In this document: one piece after another, positions 35,140 through 43,905 of the stretch | Position numbering within the stretch: the first letter of the stretch is position 1 | Layout of the letters: every line of letters begins with the position of its first letter | Assembly (NCBI GenBank): GCA_014360905.1 | Contig: JACIWW010000008.1 | Location: 1-64,000 of the forward strand | Reading direction: 5' to 3' | Source of the DNA: Chloroflexota bacterium | Lineage (GTDB): Bacteria > Chloroflexota > Anaerolineae > UBA2200 | Length of the DNA: 64,000 nucleotides | The notes under the pieces: model-generated | Told to the model about the DNA's origin: nothing | Database searches by the model: none | What the model saw: only the letters and a program-made list of their open reading frames with translations | Position numbers and translations under genes: made by a program

Positions 35140-35866
35140 CATTATCGAAATCGAACATGTGAGCAAGCGTTTTGGGCGGGTAGTTGCCTTAGATGATGTC
35201 AGCCTGACCGTGAAACGTGGTGAGGTGGTGGTCATCATTGGCCCCAGTGGCTCCGGCAAGTCTACACTCCTTCGGTGCATCAACCATCTGGAGACAATAG
35301 ACAGCGGGCGGATTGTCGTGGATGGCATCCCACTCACCGAGGCCAAGAATATTGACAAAGTACGGGCTGAGGTGGGCATGGTTTTTCAATTGTTCAATCT
35401 TTTTCCCCACCTGACAGCTCTGGAGAACATTACCTTAGCACAACGCGTCGTGCGCAAGAGGTCACAGCAGGAGGCGGAAGAGATCGCTCGTCAACTACTG
35501 GCCAAGGTAGGCATTCCGGAGAAAGCAAACGCCTATCCTGCGCAGCTTTCTGGTGGTCAACAACAACGAGTAGCTATCGCTCGCGCGCTAGCCATGCAGC
35601 CAAAGATCATGCTTTTCGACGAACCAACTTCTGCACTGGACCCAGAGATGATCAAAGAAGTATTGGACGTGATGTTGGATCTGGCCAGAGAAGGTATGAC
35701 CATGGTAGTGGTATCGCACGAGATGGGCTTTGTCAAAGCCGCTGCCAAGCGCATCTTTTTCATGTGCGAGGGGCATATCATTGAAGAGACAACGCCTGAT
35801 GGCCTTTCGTTGGCTGCCTGCAAGGAAGAACGCACTAGGCAATTTCTTAGCAAGATACTGATCTAG
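35129..35866 (+). CDS. glnQ: Polar amino-acid ABC ATPase (GlnQ/HisP-like)
   Basis: The 245-residue ATPase starts at a TTG behind AGAGAGGAAG, inside the end of the permease gene. It has Walker A GPSGSGKST (33-41), the Q-loop VFQLFNLFPHLT, signature LSGGQQQR and Walker B IMLFDEPTSALDPE. The usual family sequence VVTHEM appears as VVSHEMGF. This is the only ATPase in an operon that also encodes a DppB/DppC-like pair, so either it serves only the amino-acid permease or it energises both. Confidence 0.94.
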   Translation: MSDNIIEIEHVSKRFGRVVALDDVSLTVKRGEVVVIIGPSGSGKSTLLRCINHLETIDSGRIVVDGIPLTEAKNIDKVRAEVGMVFQLFNLFPHLTALENITLAQRVVRKRSQQEAEEIARQLLAKVGIPEKANAYPAQLSGGQQQRVAIARALAMQPKIMLFDEPTSALDPEMIKEVLDVMLDLAREGMTMVVVSHEMGFVKAAAKRIFFMCEGHIIEETTPDGLSLAACKEERTRQFLSKILI

Positions 35867-35901
35867 TGCCTGCCCTTTAGATTCCCCAAAGTGCTCTAGT
35901 C

Positions 35902-36510
35902 CTAATAATGCTCCACGCGGCGTTCCGAACCCGAGCGCAGACGCTCGATATTCGGGCGCAACTCGAACAGGATCAGACCACAAGCCAGCACTCCATAAAG
36001 CACATATATCGCTGGTGACAGGGACAGCAAACACGAGACTGCCAGTGTGATGAGCATAGTTACTGCGGCGACAATAGATGTTACGGATGCAATCCGCGAT
36101 AGGCAAGCCGCTACCACAGCGGCCACGGCCATGAAGGGCAAAACGTGAGGGGCCAGTACAAGTATCACCCCAGCGTTGGTCATGGAGCCTGCGCCACCGC
36201 GAAAGCGTAGAAAAATGGAGCGATTATGTCCCAACACCGCAGCCAATCCCGCTACTACTGCTGCGCTGCTTGTCCCCAACAGCACGCGCGCCAGCCCAAC
36301 GGATAATGCACCTTTCAGGAAATCTCCCATAACGGTGAATATCGCAGGGCCTTTGCCGGCGGCACGAAGGATATTCGTCCCTCCGGTGCGGCCACTGCCA
36401 TACTGACGGGGATCTATACCTTTCCATAGCTTGGCAAGCACATAGCCTGTAGGAAACGATCCTAGCAAATAACCCATTCCCGCTACTAGTATATAGCGCA
36501 GCACTGTCAT
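35902..36510 (-). CDS. plsY: Glycerol-3-phosphate acyltransferase PlsY-like
   Basis: The 202-residue protein with about five helices would transfer the acyl group from acyl-phosphate to glycerol 3-phosphate, the first step of phospholipid synthesis. The N-terminal GYLLGSFPTGYVLAKLW and the loop GSGRTGGTNILRAAGK replace the usual GSGNxGATNVLR. The later motif LGHNRSIFLRFRGGAGS has Ala where GGKG carries the phosphate-binding Lys. The overall pattern is clearly PlsY, but the changed active-site loops leave activity open. It is convergent with the ABC operon. Confidence 0.8.
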   Translation of the reverse strand: MTVLRYILVAGMGYLLGSFPTGYVLAKLWKGIDPRQYGSGRTGGTNILRAAGKGPAIFTVMGDFLKGALSVGLARVLLGTSSAAVVAGLAAVLGHNRSIFLRFRGGAGSMTNAGVILVLAPHVLPFMAVAAVVAACLSRIASVTSIVAAVTMLITLAVSCLLSLSPAIYVLYGVLACGLILFELRPNIERLRSGSERRVEHY

Positions 36511-36591
36511 TGCCCACCTCGCCTCAATCCTTCAGTTTGCACTTTTAAAACACTCTTGCACCCCTGTGGTTACTATGGATGCTTTCTATTT

Positions 36592-36621
36592 TTCGCATTG
36601 TGGGAAAAATCGCCGTATAAT
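36592..36621 (+). promoter_or_regulatory. Promoter of the secreted GH57 gene
   Basis: TATAAT at 36616-36621 with TTCGCA (36592-36597) 18 bp upstream. The ATG at 36651 has an AAGGAGGAG ribosome binding site. Confidence 0.6.
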
Positions 36622-36650
36622 GTGCCTACTAACTTCGCAAGGAGGAGAAG

Positions 36651-39600
36651 ATGTCGCACTGGAGACAGTTCTTCTGTTTGACCATGACGGTGGTCTTGCT
36701 TATTAGCTGTGCGCCCAAACCTACCCCCATACCCATCGTGCCAACTGCAACGCCTTTGCCAGCTATAGCTACGCCAATCTCGGAAGAACCATTGTATCTG
36801 TCCATTATCTGGCACCAGCACCAACCACGTTACTACAAAGATCCCCAAACCGGCATTTACAGCAAACCTTGGGTACGCTGCCATGCCACCAAAGATTACT
36901 ATGACATGGCTGCCATGCTGAAAAAGTACCCCAAGATCAAGGCAACCTTTAACCTGACACCGAGTCTGATCTTTCAACTGCAGGATTTGGTTGCAGAAGC
37001 CAAGGATCTCTATTGGGTGCTGGCTGAAAAACCGGCTGCTAGCCTAAGTGAAGAAGAGAAAATCTTTATCCTCAAGCGTTTCTTTGATGCTAATTGGGAT
37101 CATGTCATTCGCCGTTATCCTCGCTATCAAGAGTTGTTGGCCAAGCGCGGCAGCGATGACAGCGATGCCACTGTGCAGAAAGCATTGCCCAACTTCACCG
37201 AACAAGATTTTCGTGACCTTCAGGTGTGGTTCAACTTAGCCTGGTTCGATCCCGATTTTCTGGCTGAGGAGCCATTGCTGAGCCTGGTGAACAAGGGGAA
37301 AGGCTTTAGCGAGGAAGACAAAACTATTATCTTTGCTAAAGCTTTGGAAGTGATGGAAATGGTCCTGCCTATGCATAAAGAACTGCAAGATACCGGGCAG
37401 ATTGAGGTAACCTTCACGCCCTATACACATCCCATTCTGCCCTTGCTCTATGACACGAACCTAGCCCTGATCGGTATGCCTGATGCCAAACTGCCGGAAC
37501 GTTTCTCTTTCCCTAACGATGCCATTGCGCAGATCCAGAAGGGAGTGGCCAAGTACAAGGAACTATTTGGCAGGGAGCCTCGCGGGATGTGGCCGGCAGA
37601 GGGAGCTGTCGCCCAGGAAATCGTGAAAATGGTTTCTGATGCCGGTGTTATTTGGATGGCTTCTGGAGAACAGGTGCTGGCCCGTTCCCTGGGAATGGAT
37701 GGGTTTACTCGCAATAGCAAGGACGTTGTACAGGAAGCCGATCGGTTATATCGCCCCTACTATGTCCAACACGGCGATGGGCGCCCAGTGGGCATGGTTT
37801 TCCGCGACCTGCTTATCTCGGATAAGGTAGGCTTCACGTACAGTGGCATGCCTGGTCAGGAAGCGGCGAAGGATTTCATGCGCAGGTTGCGTGATATCAA
37901 GGTCCGTCTGAAGGAAGAAAATGCTGCCGGCCCGCATCTGGTCACTGTGCTGCTGGATGGAGAGAACGCTTGGGAATACTACGATAATGACGGCAAGGAG
38001 TTCTTGAACGCTTTGTACCAGCAATTGTCCGAGGCTTCGGATATTGTCACCATCACTCCCTCTGAGTATCTGCAAAAGTTTCCAGAGCAGCGCAAGATCG
38101 AAAAGCTCTGGGCAGGCTGCTGGTTTACACCGGACTTTTCCACTTGGATTGGGGAAGACGAAGAAAATCAGGCTTGGAACTACTTGCAGAAGACGCGGAT
38201 GATGCTCATTAACCGGCGCAATGCGGTTTCCGAGAAGCAATTCGAGGAAGCCATGGAGTTGATGTACTTTGCCGAGGGCTCAGACTGGTTCTGGTGGTAC
38301 GGCTCGGATCAGAGCGTAGCGGATGAGCGCGCTTTCGACACGATGTTCCGGCAGACGCTTATGGATATCTATCGCACGATGGGCGATGGCGTACCAGACT
38401 GGCTATATGTACCCATCATGCCACCACAACCTCCTGTGCCGACGCAAGAGATAGCCGGTTTGTTCACGCCTGTGATAGATGGTGTGGCCTCTGAAGGTGA
38501 GTGGGCGCAGGCTGGTTATTACCTCAAATCAGGGGGAGCCATGGCCCGCGCCGAGGATGTGATTTCCGCTCTATACTACGGCTTTGACAAGAAGAATATC
38601 TATCTGCGCATAGACGGGCGCAGCAATTGGTTTACGCTGGCTCCTGATCTCACCATCGCGGTTTACTTCTCGAACCCACACGCGAAACAAGTTAACACCT
38701 TCTCGCGCTATGGTGCTGTTGCCACTCCCAAAACTATCCTAGGGTTCGGTGCGGCTGGCGAAGCCGCAGTGCGCATCCAACAGGGCACAGTGAGTGCATT
38801 TTATGCCAATGCTCTGGGATACAATCAGTGGGAAAAAGAAACGCCACTGGCAGATGCTGCTGTCAAAGGGACAGCCATTGAATTGGCTGTGCCGTTCAAA
38901 AACCTAACAGATTTGGAGGCAGGCGATCGGATCAATCTGTACGTTGTCGTGAGTCGAGCGCTGACAGACATTGATGCAGCACCACTGGGTGGTCCAGCTT
39001 TGCTTGTTGTGCCCGATATCAGCGCTATCACACCCATTCTCGTCATTGACGATCCTGAACACGATGACTATGGCCCAGGAAGTTACACCTATCCTACCGA
39101 TGGCGTGTTCTTGGCGCAGTGCTTCGATGGCAAGCAATTTGTTGTCGGCTACGATGAGAACAACCTCGTACTCATCTTCTCCATGTATGGCCCTGTTGCC
39201 AACCCTTGGGGTTCTGCCGTCAATTTGTCCGTGCAAGCATTCGATGTCTACATAGATATGGACCACCAATCTGGTTCAGGGCGACGGTTGCTGTTGCCTG
39301 GACGCAATGCTGCCGTTTCCAGCGAGGATGCCTGGGACTATGCGGTATGGGTAGAAGGCTGGACACCGGGAGTCTTCAAACTGGATGCAAAGGGCAACCC
39401 CCAGAAAGTAGATGTTTCCATGAAGATTGTTGTGGATCCTCCGGGCAGGAAGGTTACCGTACGTGTGCCCAAGAATGCATTCAGTAGCTGGGAGCCGCAG
39501 AGGTGGGGTTACTTAGCTGTTGTACTTGGTCAGGAGGGATATCCGGCTGCTGGGGTATGGCGCGTGCGCGACGTGGAAGCACAGAGTGCACAGTGGCGTT

Positions 39601-39776
39601 TCGGTGGAGCTCCGGCTGATACCAATCACACGCGTATCATTGATGTTTTCTTGCCTGCTGGAGCCTCTCCAACCCAAGAAGAATTGCTGAGCCAATACCC
39701 CGCTTCGCAGGAAAAGGATATGGACAAGCTCACACCGGACGATTTTGCACTACTCCCTGTGTTACGTGTGCAATAA
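36651..39776 (+). CDS. Surface GH57 glycoside hydrolase lipoprotein with C-terminal glucodextranase-type modules
   Basis: The 1041-residue protein has a lipoprotein signal (LISC, Cys20) and a Pro/Thr spacer, then a GH57 barrel (about 47-590) starting YLSIIWHQHQPRYY. The nucleophile is Glu317 in MWPAEGAVAQE and the acid/base is Asp436 in VLLDGENAWEYY. From about residue 600 two beta-rich modules follow (IDGVASEGEWAQAGYYLKSG and the FDVYIDMDHQSGSGR region), resembling the C-terminal membrane-bound modules of glucodextranase and pullulanase. It probably attacks alpha-glucans outside the cell, such as starch or glycogen. A second GH57 gene of the branching-enzyme type lies at the end of the window. 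Confidence 0.88.
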   Translation: MSHWRQFFCLTMTVVLLISCAPKPTPIPIVPTATPLPAIATPISEEPLYLSIIWHQHQPRYYKDPQTGIYSKPWVRCHATKDYYDMAAMLKKYPKIKATFNLTPSLIFQLQDLVAEAKDLYWVLAEKPAASLSEEEKIFILKRFFDANWDHVIRRYPRYQELLAKRGSDDSDATVQKALPNFTEQDFRDLQVWFNLAWFDPDFLAEEPLLSLVNKGKGFSEEDKTIIFAKALEVMEMVLPMHKELQDTGQIEVTFTPYTHPILPLLYDTNLALIGMPDAKLPERFSFPNDAIAQIQKGVAKYKELFGREPRGMWPAEGAVAQEIVKMVSDAGVIWMASGEQVLARSLGMDGFTRNSKDVVQEADRLYRPYYVQHGDGRPVGMVFRDLLISDKVGFTYSGMPGQEAAKDFMRRLRDIKVRLKEENAAGPHLVTVLLDGENAWEYYDNDGKEFLNALYQQLSEASDIVTITPSEYLQKFPEQRKIEKLWAGCWFTPDFSTWIGEDEENQAWNYLQKTRMMLINRRNAVSEKQFEEAMELMYFAEGSDWFWWYGSDQSVADERAFDTMFRQTLMDIYRTMGDGVPDWLYVPIMPPQPPVPTQEIAGLFTPVIDGVASEGEWAQAGYYLKSGGAMARAEDVISALYYGFDKKNIYLRIDGRSNWFTLAPDLTIAVYFSNPHAKQVNTFSRYGAVATPKTILGFGAAGEAAVRIQQGTVSAFYANALGYNQWEKETPLADAAVKGTAIELAVPFKNLTDLEAGDRINLYVVVSRALTDIDAAPLGGPALLVVPDISAITPILVIDDPEHDDYGPGSYTYPTDGVFLAQCFDGKQFVVGYDENNLVLIFSMYGPVANPWGSAVNLSVQAFDVYIDMDHQSGSGRRLLLPGRNAAVSSEDAWDYAVWVEGWTPGVFKLDAKGNPQKVDVSMKIVVDPPGRKVTVRVPKNAFSSWEPQRWGYLAVVLGQEGYPAAGVWRVRDVEAQSAQWRFGGAPADTNHTRIIDVFLPAGASPTQEELLSQYPASQEKDMDKLTPDDFALLPVLRVQ

Positions 39777-39787
39777 GCCAGTTGAAG

Positions 39788-39828
39788 AAGAACAAGGGCG
39801 AGAGCAATCTCTTCGCCCTTGTTCTTTT
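39788..39828. terminator. Bidirectional terminator
   Basis: AAGAACAAGGGCGA (39788-39801) pairs with TCGCCCTTGTTCTT (39813-39826), followed by TTGT on the plus strand and preceded by AAG-rich sequence. It lies between the GH57 gene and the convergent exporter operon. Confidence 0.85.
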
Positions 39829-39836
39829 GTGCCTAA

Positions 39837-40574
39837 CTAATCCTCCAAGATCAGCCGTCTCCGCTGGAAGCGGGCAATGCCAATTGCTAATAAGATAATG
39901 TCCAAAGCCAGCGTTACCAGGCCTACTACAATGCCTACGAGGTTCAAGTTCGCAGTGCTCAGTATCTGCAGCAGAGTATCCTTGGCTGAAGCCGGCAGGG
40001 CTTGCAACAATAGCGGGCCACCGACGAAAAGCACTAGCGTGGCAACGCTGAACACTTGCGCTGCTGCACGGGCAGTGGGCGCCCGCAGCGAGATGAAAAC
40101 GCCAATTGTTGCAATGAACAGACTGCTTAGGATGGTCCCGAACACGATCATGATCAAGACCGCACCGGGGTAAAAGAAGGGGCGACTAGTCCCCCTGGCC
40201 ACATTCAGAGCAATTAGACTGAGCAACATAGAGGCCCAGACTATAGTAATGCTGTAGATGACGCAGGCAAGTACCTTGCCCAGGAAGATGTCTCGGTCGG
40301 AAAGTCTGGTGGCAAGTAGCGTTTCCAAGGTGTGGCGTTCCCTCTCTCCCGCGAAGCTATCCGCAACTGCTCCGCCTGCCAGGATAAAGGGCAGCACAAT
40401 GGAGAAAATTCCTGCCAGTGGGCTGTTGACCCAGGCTTCGCGCTCCTGTAATGGCAGGATAACGCCAAATACGAGCAACAGGGGCAGGTAGGAAAGCAAG
40501 CGCGAGCGCATCCCGCCTCTGGCATGCCACAGTTCTTTTAGTTCCTTCCACACGATCGTCATAATATCTTCCAT
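39837..40574 (-). CDS. ABC-2 type permease (NatB-like)
   Basis: The 245-residue membrane protein has about six helices and the ABC-2 pattern: an N-terminal cytoplasmic segment (VWKELKELWHARGG), a gap helix and the conserved FAGERERHTLETLLATRLSDRDIFLGKVL loop. It forms an exporter or Na+-extrusion-type transporter with the ATPase encoded immediately upstream (2-nt gap). The cargo is unknown. It is the last gene of a four-gene operon led by an XRE regulator. Confidence 0.85.
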   Translation of the reverse strand: MEDIMTIVWKELKELWHARGGMRSRLLSYLPLLLVFGVILPLQEREAWVNSPLAGIFSIVLPFILAGGAVADSFAGERERHTLETLLATRLSDRDIFLGKVLACVIYSITIVWASMLLSLIALNVARGTSRPFFYPGAVLIMIVFGTILSSLFIATIGVFISLRAPTARAAAQVFSVATLVLFVGGPLLLQALPASAKDTLLQILSTANLNLVGIVVGLVTLALDIILLAIGIARFQRRRLILED

Positions 40575-40576
40575 AG

Positions 40577-41521
40577 TTACATTGCTCCCAATTCTTGTTC
40601 TTCTTGCATGAGCGTGACAAAAGCCTCTTCCAGGCTGCCGCGACCTTTGCGCACTTCCTCCACTTCAGCTCCCTCGCTGACCAGCAAACTGATCAAAGGC
40701 GCTGTCTCTGCGCCTGGTTCGAGTTCTACCTGCAAATGATCCGCATGCAGAAATACAGAGGACACTTTGGATAGGGCGCGCAGTGCCTCGACCGCACTGG
40801 TGCTAAAACCACGTCCGTAAATTGCAACCGTTGGCTTGCCTGTGCGTGCTCGCAATTCTTCTGGGGTGCCCATCGCAATGAGTTGCCCCTGCCGGATGAC
40901 ACCGACCATATCGCATATCTTCTCCGCCTCAGCCAGATTGTGCGTGGTCAGAAAGACGGTCGTCCCTTCCTTTCGCGCTAGGTTCTGAATGTCCTCGCGT
41001 AGAGCGACAGCCGCGACCGGGTCTAAACCCGCTGATGGTTCGTCCAAGAAAACTAGGCTAGGCCGGTGCAGCAGGGCACGAGCGATTGCGACTTTCTGTC
41101 TCATGCCCTTGGATAGCTTGGTGATGTCTGCGTTGCGCCATTCCCATATGCCTAGATGCTCCAGAAGTTCTCGAATGCGTGCCTGGCGAACTTTCTTGTC
41201 CAGGTGATAGATGCGACCAAAGAATTCCAGATTATCCAAAACGGTCAAACGCTGATACAAACCATCGTGTTCAAGCAGAACGCCGCTGTGCGCACGGATT
41301 GCATCGGCCTGAGTAGCAACATCATATCCCAACACTGTTGCCGAACCACCGCTTAGCTCTAGAAGACCTAGCAGCAGACGCAAAGTCGTGGTCTTGCCTG
41401 CACCGTTGGGCCCCAGGAAGCCGAAGATGGTCCCGCTTAGCACCTGTAACGATACCCGGTTCACCGCGCAGAGGCTATCAAAATAGTGCGTTATCTCTCT
41501 GGTCTCAATGGCATATGTCAT
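40577..41521 (-). CDS. ABC transporter ATPase (NatA/CcmA-like)
   Basis: The 314-residue ATPase has Walker A GPNGAGKTTT, signature LSKGMRQK, Walker B LVFLDEPSAGLDP and the switch His in TTHNLAEAE. The C-terminal 90 residues form the accessory domain usual in ABC-2 exporters (EELRARTGKPTVAIYG onward). It pairs with the permease that starts 2 nt after its stop. Typical cargos in this group are sodium, antibiotics or lantibiotics; nothing here discriminates between them. Confidence 0.92.
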   Translation of the reverse strand: MTYAIETREITHYFDSLCAVNRVSLQVLSGTIFGFLGPNGAGKTTTLRLLLGLLELSGGSATVLGYDVATQADAIRAHSGVLLEHDGLYQRLTVLDNLEFFGRIYHLDKKVRQARIRELLEHLGIWEWRNADITKLSKGMRQKVAIARALLHRPSLVFLDEPSAGLDPVAAVALREDIQNLARKEGTTVFLTTHNLAEAEKICDMVGVIRQGQLIAMGTPEELRARTGKPTVAIYGRGFSTSAVEALRALSKVSSVFLHADHLQVELEPGAETAPLISLLVSEGAEVEEVRKGRGSLEEAFVTLMQEEQELGAM

Positions 41522-41538
41522 TCTGTTTTCCTTTCACT

Positions 41539-41934
41539 CTACGCTTGGCGATGTAGCCACAAACTGGCTATAAACTGTGTGATGAGTCCAATGGCCATGA
41601 TCAGGCTGACCTGCTCGATAGATAACACATCCTGGCTATGCAGAGCAGCCCAGATGATTACCGCAGCCATGAGGACAACCAGAACAGAAAAGCCATAGGA
41701 TGCTGCTTTGAGCGAGATGGTTTGTTCCCGCTCATCATGCTCTAGAGGCGAGAGGGGCCTATCGTCGCGAATCACATAACGGCCACTGTAAGGCAGCCAG
41801 AGGTAAAGCCCAGTCATCAGCAAGACGCCGAACAAAATAATCTCGCGGCGTGCTTTTAACAGGATCATCAACCCTATCCAGGCTAAGATAAGCATCCCTC
41901 TGGTAATGTAGTACCAGTACAGTCCTTTTCGCAT
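41539..41934 (-). CDS. DUF2178-like small membrane protein
   Basis: The 131-residue protein has four hydrophobic helices in two pairs with a central cytoplasmic loop containing DEREQTISLKAASYGFSVLV, the hallmark of DUF2178-type proteins. The ATG at 41934 is preferred because AAGGAG lies 6 nt upstream; the earlier ATG at 41952 lies inside the regulator gene without its own site. Such proteins are found between small XRE regulators and ABC-2 exporters in Firmicutes and Chloroflexota, but their function is not established. Confidence 0.7.
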   Translation of the reverse strand: MRKGLYWYYITRGMLILAWIGLMILLKARREIILFGVLLMTGLYLWLPYSGRYVIRDDRPLSPLEHDEREQTISLKAASYGFSVLVVLMAAVIIWAALHSQDVLSIEQVSLIMAIGLITQFIASLWLHRQA

Positions 41935-41935
41935 C

Positions 41936-42172
41936 TTATACTCCTTCCACATCCTCCTCGTCTTCCAGCCAGAAGGCTTCCTCTAACGGCACCTGCAGCA
42001 CATGAGCAATGCGCAATGCCAGAAATACAGAAGGGAAATAGTTCCCTTTCTCGATGGACAAGATTGTCTGACGGGTAACCCCAACCGCTTGGGCCAATTG
42101 TTCCTGCGTCAAGTCATGCCGTGCGCGTAATTCCCTTAAGCGATTACATAAACGAGCCATTTCCATCTCCAC
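41936..42172 (-). CDS. Small XRE-family transcriptional regulator
   Basis: The 78-residue protein is a single helix-turn-helix domain: LRARHDLTQEQLAQAVGVTRQTILSIEKGNYFPS (14-47) is the XRE/YozG pattern. An acidic C-terminal tail (EDEEDVEG) follows. It lies first in the operon with the DUF2178-like protein and the ABC exporter, and presumably controls that operon from its strong promoter. Confidence 0.92.
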   Translation of the reverse strand: MEMEMARLCNRLRELRARHDLTQEQLAQAVGVTRQTILSIEKGNYFPSVFLALRIAHVLQVPLEEAFWLEDEEDVEGV

Positions 42173-42211
42173 AATATCACTGCCATGTCATATAGCAATA
42201 GAGATGGCATA

Positions 42212-42240
42212 ATTGTACATTAAATTTTACTTTTTGTCAA
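42212..42240 (-). promoter_or_regulatory. Promoter of the XRE-exporter operon
   Basis: On the minus strand TTGACA (42235-42240), a 17-bp spacer and TACAAT (42212-42217). A second TTGACA lies further upstream near 42260. Confidence 0.85.
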
Positions 42241-42313
42241 ATTTACTTTACTTGATTGGTTGTCAAGGATTGGGTTAAAGCCTTACTCGTTGGTTGTACG
42301 AAGCATCTTTTGC

Positions 42314-42342
42314 TTGCTGAAAGGCAAGAATAGTGATATAAT
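42314..42342 (+). promoter_or_regulatory. Promoter of efp-epmA
   Basis: TTGCTG (42314-42319), a 17-bp spacer and TATAAT (42337-42342), giving a leader of about 42 nt. Confidence 0.78.
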
Positions 42343-42390
42343 AAACCTTGTGCAATTCATTGACTTATTCTGTAGTGGAGTTATAGGCAT

Positions 42391-42954
42391 ATGTACACAG
42401 TTTCAGATTTGCGCAAAGGACTGACTATCACTATTGATGACGAACCGTATATCGTGATCGCATTCGAGTTCACCAAACCAGGTAAGGGACAAGCGCTCTA
42501 CCGCACCCGCCTGCGCAACATGGTGAATGGAACGATTATTGACCGTACCTACCGCTCAGGCGATACACTGGAGCCTGCCGCGCTGGAACAGCGAAGCATG
42601 CAGTACCTGTACCACGAAGGCGGCGTGTACCACTTCATGGATACTCAAACGTATGAGCAGTTTGGCATCAGCGAAGAAGCACTGGGGGATGCGAAGAACT
42701 ATCTGATTGACAATCTCACGGTGGATGTGCTCTTCTTCCGTGGGGAACCTATCGGGGTTAATGTCCCTAATTTTGTCAATCTGCGCGTGGTGAAATCTGC
42801 GCCTTGGGCAAAAGGGGATACCTCTAGTTCCGATATGAAAACCGTCACCGTGGAAACGGGATACGAGCTCCGCGTTCCTCCTTTTGTTAACGAAGGCGAT
42901 CTGATTCAGATTGACACCAGGACAGGCACGTACGTGACCAGGGTCAAGGAGTAG
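42391..42954 (+). CDS. efp: Elongation factor P
   Basis: The 187-residue protein relieves ribosome stalling at proline runs. The tip loop reads TKPGKGQAL with Lys32 at the place that is modified in E. coli (Lys34). The three-domain length and the C-terminal TGTYVTRV are normal. The EpmA-like ligase gene follows by 4 nt, so Lys32 is probably lysylated. EF-P should matter here because several exported proteins in the window carry long Pro-rich spacers. Confidence 0.96.
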   Translation: MYTVSDLRKGLTITIDDEPYIVIAFEFTKPGKGQALYRTRLRNMVNGTIIDRTYRSGDTLEPAALEQRSMQYLYHEGGVYHFMDTQTYEQFGISEEALGDAKNYLIDNLTVDVLFFRGEPIGVNVPNFVNLRVVKSAPWAKGDTSSSDMKTVTVETGYELRVPPFVNEGDLIQIDTRTGTYVTRVKE

Positions 42955-42958
42955 CACG

Positions 42959-43876
42959 TTGAACTGGCGGTTGGCCAGTCGCAAGAGAGCGCTCGTGATA
43001 CGAGCCGCCGTTCTACAGGCGATCCGAGAATTTTTCATCGCTCGTGGCTATCTGGAGGTGGAAACGCCACAGCGTATCCCTGCTCCAGCCCCCGAAGCAC
43101 ATATTGATGCCATTCCCGCTGACGGTTGGTTTCTACAGACTTCTCCTGAGCTATGCATGAAACGTCTGTTGGCGGCTGGCTATCCTCGTATCTTTCAAAT
43201 CTGCCATTGCTGGCGGGAAGGGGAAAGAGGCAGCCGTCACATCCCCGAGTTCACCATGCTGGAGTGGTATTGTGCCGGCAGCGACTACCATGGCCTAATG
43301 GATGAATGCGAGGCGCTAATTCAGAGCGTGGCACGCAGAATGGGTTATGGGGATAAACTCGTTTACCAAGGGAAAGAGGTGGAGTTGAGTAGCCCATGGC
43401 CCCGGCTCTCGGTCGAAGAGTCCTTTTCCCGTTATGCAAAGGTTTCCATGGCCCAAGCTTTGGAATGTGATCTATTCGATGAGATCATGGTGCGAGACAT
43501 CGAGCCTCACTTAGGAGTTAGCCAGCCTGCTTTCCTCTACGACTATCCGGCGACGAGAGGAGCGCTAGCACATTTGCGCCCTGATAAACCCTCCGTAGCC
43601 GAACGCTTCGAGCTCTACATCGCTGGACTGGAACTAGCCAATGGATTCTCTGAGTTGACGGATGCCGCGGAACAGCGAGCGCGTTTTCTACGGGATGAAA
43701 CTTACCGCCGTTCGCTGGGGAAACGCCCTTATCCTATCCCGGAAAAGTTCCTTGCCGAATTGGGGGAAATGCCCCCATCGGCCGGCATAGCCTTGGGGAT
43801 AGATAGGCTGGTCATGCTATTCGTAGATGCAGCCTCTATTGATGAGGTAGTGGCATTCACGCCAGAGGAGCTGTGA
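42959..43876 (+). CDS. epmA: EF-P lysine ligase EpmA (PoxA/GenX/YjeA)
   Basis: The 305-residue protein is a class II lysyl-tRNA synthetase catalytic core without anticodon-binding domain. Motif 1 region is ARGYLEVETPQR, motif 2 includes RHIPEFTMLEWY and motif 3 is GIALGIDRLVMLF. EpmA attaches (beta-)lysine to EF-P. It starts at a TTG 4 nt after efp, with AAGGAG overlapping the efp end. EpmB, the lysine 2,3-aminomutase that makes beta-lysine, is not in the window, so whether alpha- or beta-lysine is used remains open. Confidence 0.92.
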   Translation: MNWRLASRKRALVIRAAVLQAIREFFIARGYLEVETPQRIPAPAPEAHIDAIPADGWFLQTSPELCMKRLLAAGYPRIFQICHCWREGERGSRHIPEFTMLEWYCAGSDYHGLMDECEALIQSVARRMGYGDKLVYQGKEVELSSPWPRLSVEESFSRYAKVSMAQALECDLFDEIMVRDIEPHLGVSQPAFLYDYPATRGALAHLRPDKPSVAERFELYIAGLELANGFSELTDAAEQRARFLRDETYRRSLGKRPYPIPEKFLAELGEMPPSAGIALGIDRLVMLFVDAASIDEVVAFTPEEL

Positions 43877-43905
43877 AGGCTATGCTCCGTGCCGAACTCA
43901 AGGCG

